Origin: Beta vulgaris subsp. vulgaris
Taxonomy: Eukaryota; Streptophyta; Magnoliopsida; Caryophyllales; Amaranthaceae
NCBI RefSeq assembly: GCF_026745355.1
Contig: NC_079203.1
Span: 37,634,037-37,698,036 of the forward strand
DNA length: 64,000 nt
Reading direction: 5' to 3'
Shown: in pieces, positions 61,502 through 64,000 of the stretch
Position numbering within the stretch: position 1 is the stretch's first letter
Layout: the number at the start of each line of letters is the position of its first letter
Translations under genes and position numbers: made by a program
Notes under the pieces: generated by a model
What the model saw: only the letters and a program-made list of their open reading frames with translations
What the model was told of the DNA's origin: nothing
The model's database searches: none

Positions 61502-64000
61502 ATCTTGAAGCAAGACTGTTGGTCAGCCGCACCTGATATCTTCTTCTTCAGCATAGTTTTCTTATTAGCCTTGAAACTTTTCCGCTTCGGAGTGTGGGAG
61601 CCCTCTCCGTCTGTAGGTTTTCCATCAGAAAAGTCCTCGTCACTGAGCCCAAATTTGAGAGTAGCCTTTCCTTTCGTTTTTTTCTGGACTTTGAGGCGCT
61701 TAACCCTTGGAGGTTCAGAAGGAGTTTGATCATCAGAAGGTGGAGAGTTGAGATCAAAGAGTTGCGCAGCAGTAGATTTTTTGGCCTTAGCTTCGAAGGA
61801 TTTCAGATATTGGGCTATAAGGCCTTTATGCTGCCAAACCTTTCTTTTCCTTCTTTTGATGAAAGGGGTGGGCGTAGGGTCAATTTCTTTGGGAGAATTC
61901 TTTATTTCTTCCAACTCCAGCAAGGCATTAAGATCCATTGTTTCTATGGAAAGATCCCAATCTTCCACTGGGAAATCGGAAGTAGTTGAATTAAAAGAAC
62001 CTTGTGAAGTTGGCGTATTAGGAGGAGTAATAATAAGAGAGTGAGAATCAGAAGAAGAGTTTGTGGACAGATTGGTGGTATCAAAGCTTTTATAGTTGAT
62101 GTTATGGGCCTGGGTTGACACAACATGTTGGGTCGAGAGACTTTGGTCAAAAGGAACATGGGGGTCCAGTTTGACCAACCTGACCTTCTCATCCCAATCC
62201 GAAAAGGAGAGAGATGTGGCCCTACACTTTCTTTTTTGTGACGAGGATGCACTCGTGGGTTCAAAATCCGCACGAGTGTGTAAAGGAGAATTCGAAGTGG
62301 TGAAAGATGACAGACCTGTAGACTCGTGAACAGTAGTTTTTTCCTTGAGCAAATCTTTCGAGATTTGTGTGATGTTTGGGGAAGAAAATGTAAAAGTGTT
62401 TAGCAGAAGAGGATCAAACGGGTCAGAACTTGGTAGAGCAGCATTTAGAGAGGGAGAATTTGGGGGGTTTTTGAAGCGTAGTGCTTCCTCGAACATAGGC
62501 TCTTCCTGAAAATCAGTAGTAGGATTGTGGTTGAGGGTTTCGAAGTAGGGTATTGAGCCAAAAGGTATAAAGAAGTCATTGAAAGGATCATTAGGAAACT
62601 GCAGACGGTCATTCTCCGAAATTTGGACATTGAGGAAGAGATCAGCTAGATTAACTTCTTCGTGGGGGTGAAAAGGGTTAATGGTGTTTGTAGAAGGTGA
62701 AGGTGGTGTAGGAAAAATTTTTGAGTTGTTTGCCATTTTTGGGTGCTCGCTTGGGAGATTTGAGAGGAGATTCTGAAGTACAATATATTTGAGGTAGATG
62801 AGGTATAAATAGAAAGAGATGGCAGAGTTTAAGTGTACTGACGCGAGGGAATTTGCAGTCCAGTTTCTCTTTCTAGCCCAGCATGCCAGGAGAAAAACTC
62901 TAAGAGCAGTCTGGAAGTAAAACTCAGGGCAATTTTTCGAAAACTTACTATAGGAAATTACTTTAGTACCCTTTGCATGAGAGTAGTGGGTATTATTGTA
63001 ATTTCCTAAAATCAAAATGCATACTGCTAGTGAGAAAAACTTACCTGTAGGGATGAGGCTCATTTCTCCATGCAGGTGGTTGGGCACTTCTCTAGCATTT
63101 ATCCTCCGTCGCTTCTCCTTCTCCCGCCTTAACTCTCCCAACTCCTCATTAAACTCGTTGCCAGTAGGAGCGCATTTCCTCTTTGGATGTTGATGAGTAA
63201 ATGCAAGTGCCCCTTTTTCTTGGTCTTCGGTCTCCATTGTCTGGAAATGGACAGAGGGGCTCGCGCTGAACGAGGAAAATTCATCATGAGTCTTAACTTG
63301 GTATTGCTCCCCCGATTGAGACATCTTGAATTTATCCATTTTCGTCTTCTTTCTTCCTTGATCATGATCATTATCATGGTTTCTCTTCCTTTTGGAAGAT
63401 TCCGGACAATTATTTTCCTTACTAACAGGTGGACTCTGATGATCGATGTTCTGACCATTATTTGTCTCCTCCTGGTGCCCAGCGTCTTGATTTGGTGGAC
63501 TATCTGCTCCTGATGAACCACTTGAATCGGAGTTATCATGGTTTGATCCATCATCACTTAAGGTGCGCTCCGAGAGGCTATCACCCTCATTATCCCTCTG
63601 GATCAGGAAATCCACCAGGTTCACTTGGGTGGTTCTATTTCTTTCAACACGTTTTAAACCTATCATCTTGTTTGTAAAGAGCGGAATAGCAACTTGTGAA
63701 ACAATGGTAGGGTGCACACCTTGACCAATATCTTCCAGGACCATTCCAAAATGCCTGTGTGCAATAGCCATGGGTATTCGGCATCTCGGCCTCCTATGCC
63801 CAATTCTACCACATTTGTTACAGTAGACAAAAACTCCTTCGTATCGGAAATCCACCCAAACTCTAGGACCTTCTTGTCTATTAAAGTAAATACCTGGAAC
63901 AAGTGGATTGTTGATAGGAATGATCACCTTTGCCCTTAAGTAGTCCTTAAAACCTTCGCGAGAAGATTCCTCGTCGAAGTAGAGGATAGTTCCTATTTTC
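61498..64000 (-). CDS. LINE-D ORF1 (partial, open to the window edge)
   Basis: Open frame of more than 830 codons from the window edge to the TGA at 61498-61500. The edge part (IGTILYFDEES, FKDYLRAKVIIP, WVDFRYEGVFVYC) is the end of a DUF4283 domain, followed by a CCHC knuckle CNKCGRIGHRRPRC at 63781-63822 and a Ser/Asp-rich linker. The stretch at about 63044-62737 reads unlike Gag (hydrophobic, Phe/Leu-rich) and looks non-coding. A second possible start at 62736 (MANNSKIFPTPPS) opens an acidic, Ser/Pro-rich region ending in a basic tail (KRRKRKVW, VKRLKVQKKTKGKATLKFG). ORF1 probably binds LINE RNA. It may be a chimera of two LINE segments or contain an intron. Confidence 0.7.
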   Translation of the reverse strand, partial: KIGTILYFDEESSREGFKDYLRAKVIIPINNPLVPGIYFNRQEGPRVWVDFRYEGVFVYCNKCGRIGHRRPRCRIPMAIAHRHFGMVLEDIGQGVHPTIVSQVAIPLFTNKMIGLKRVERNRTTQVNLVDFLIQRDNEGDSLSERTLSDDGSNHDNSDSSGSSGADSPPNQDAGHQEETNNGQNIDHQSPPVSKENNCPESSKRKRNHDNDHDQGRKKTKMDKFKMSQSGEQYQVKTHDEFSSFSASPSVHFQTMETEDQEKGALAFTHQHPKRKCAPTGNEFNEELGELRREKEKRRRINAREVPNHLHGEMSLIPTGKFFSLAVCILILGNYNNTHYSHAKGTKVISYSKFSKNCPEFYFQTALRVFLLACWARKRNWTANSLASVHLNSAISFYLYLIYLKYIVLQNLLSNLPSEHPKMANNSKIFPTPPSPSTNTINPFHPHEEVNLADLFLNVQISENDRLQFPNDPFNDFFIPFGSIPYFETLNHNPTTDFQEEPMFEEALRFKNPPNSPSLNAALPSSDPFDPLLLNTFTFSSPNITQISKDLLKEKTTVHESTGLSSFTTSNSPLHTRADFEPTSASSSQKRKCRATSLSFSDWDEKVRLVKLDPHVPFDQSLSTQHVVSTQAHNINYKSFDTTNLSTNSSSDSHSLIITPPNTPTSQGSFNSTTSDFPVEDWDLSIETMDLNALLELEEIKNSPKEIDPTPTPFIKRRKRKVWQHKGLIAQYLKSFEAKAKKSTAAQLFDLNSPPSDDQTPSEPPRVKRLKVQKKTKGKATLKFGLSDEDFSDGKPTDGEGSHTPKRKSFKANKKTMLKKKISGAADQQSCFKI

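Larger units (their letters stand above)
57358..64000 (-). mobile_element. LINE-D, young L1-type LINE (runs past the window edge)
   Basis: A poly-T run of about 25 bases at 57358-57384 is the poly-A tail in reverse. Reading right to left: ORF1 with CCHC knuckle (to 61498), then ORF2 with endonuclease, RT, zf-RVT and RNase H (61501-57412). Only two single-base frame disruptions were found in ORF2, so the copy is young compared with LINE-A and LINE-B. Both ORFs lie in the orientation of HEN2. The 5' end and the far target duplication are outside the window. Confidence 0.9.

Overview
The window is nuclear DNA of a flowering plant, most likely a core eudicot: split genes with GT-AG introns, plant-type LINEs, CACTA, hAT, MULE, Harbinger, Stowaway and Helitron elements, and a piece of plastid DNA. 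I cannot name the species. Only two host genes are well supported: a class II-type cinnamate 4-hydroxylase (CYP73A, 35166-38129, + strand, two exons) and the 3' two thirds of a HEN2-type RNA helicase (48003-56488, - strand, 15 exons, N-terminal exons beyond the right edge). Nearly everything else is transposon.

Layout. 1-1.2 kb: a MULE-like element with long inverted ends and a GC-rich palindrome cluster. 1.2-16.8 kb: one old minus-strand LINE cut open by a 4.9 kb CACTA element (3325-8209) carrying an importin beta-1 gene fragment, and by copia-type LTR sequence (about 8350-14719) that itself holds a second CACTA element (8633-10321). 17.0-17.7 kb: a lone CACTA end with a subterminal repeat array. 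17.7-20.6 kb: nothing recognised. 20.6-26.8 kb: tandem arrays around an LTR-like block (21230-24715) holding a Harbinger element (22178-23634), then a hAT MITE. 26.8-32.9 kb: a second, decayed LINE with a hAT MITE in it. 33-34.6 kb: short repeats and a solo LTR. 34.6-38.1 kb: CYP73A with its promoter. 38.7-43.1 kb: four Helitrons. 43.9-46.3 kb: a plus-strand LINE 3' fragment and a fold-back element. 48.0-56.5 kb: HEN2. 57.0-64 kb: a hAT MITE, then a young, nearly complete LINE lying in the same orientation as HEN2 and immediately upstream of its first visible exon, so probably inside a HEN2 intron.

The two host genes are unrelated in function: CYP73A makes p-coumarate at the ER for phenylpropanoids, and HEN2 feeds nucleoplasmic RNA to the exosome. 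I found no sign of an undescribed gene system. The most notable items are the gene-capturing CACTA element, the LINE next to HEN2 with an ATGA-coupled ORF pair and an odd ORF1, and the unusually long palindromes in the Harbinger element. TE boundaries with stated target-site duplications were read directly from the sequence; other boundaries are approximate.
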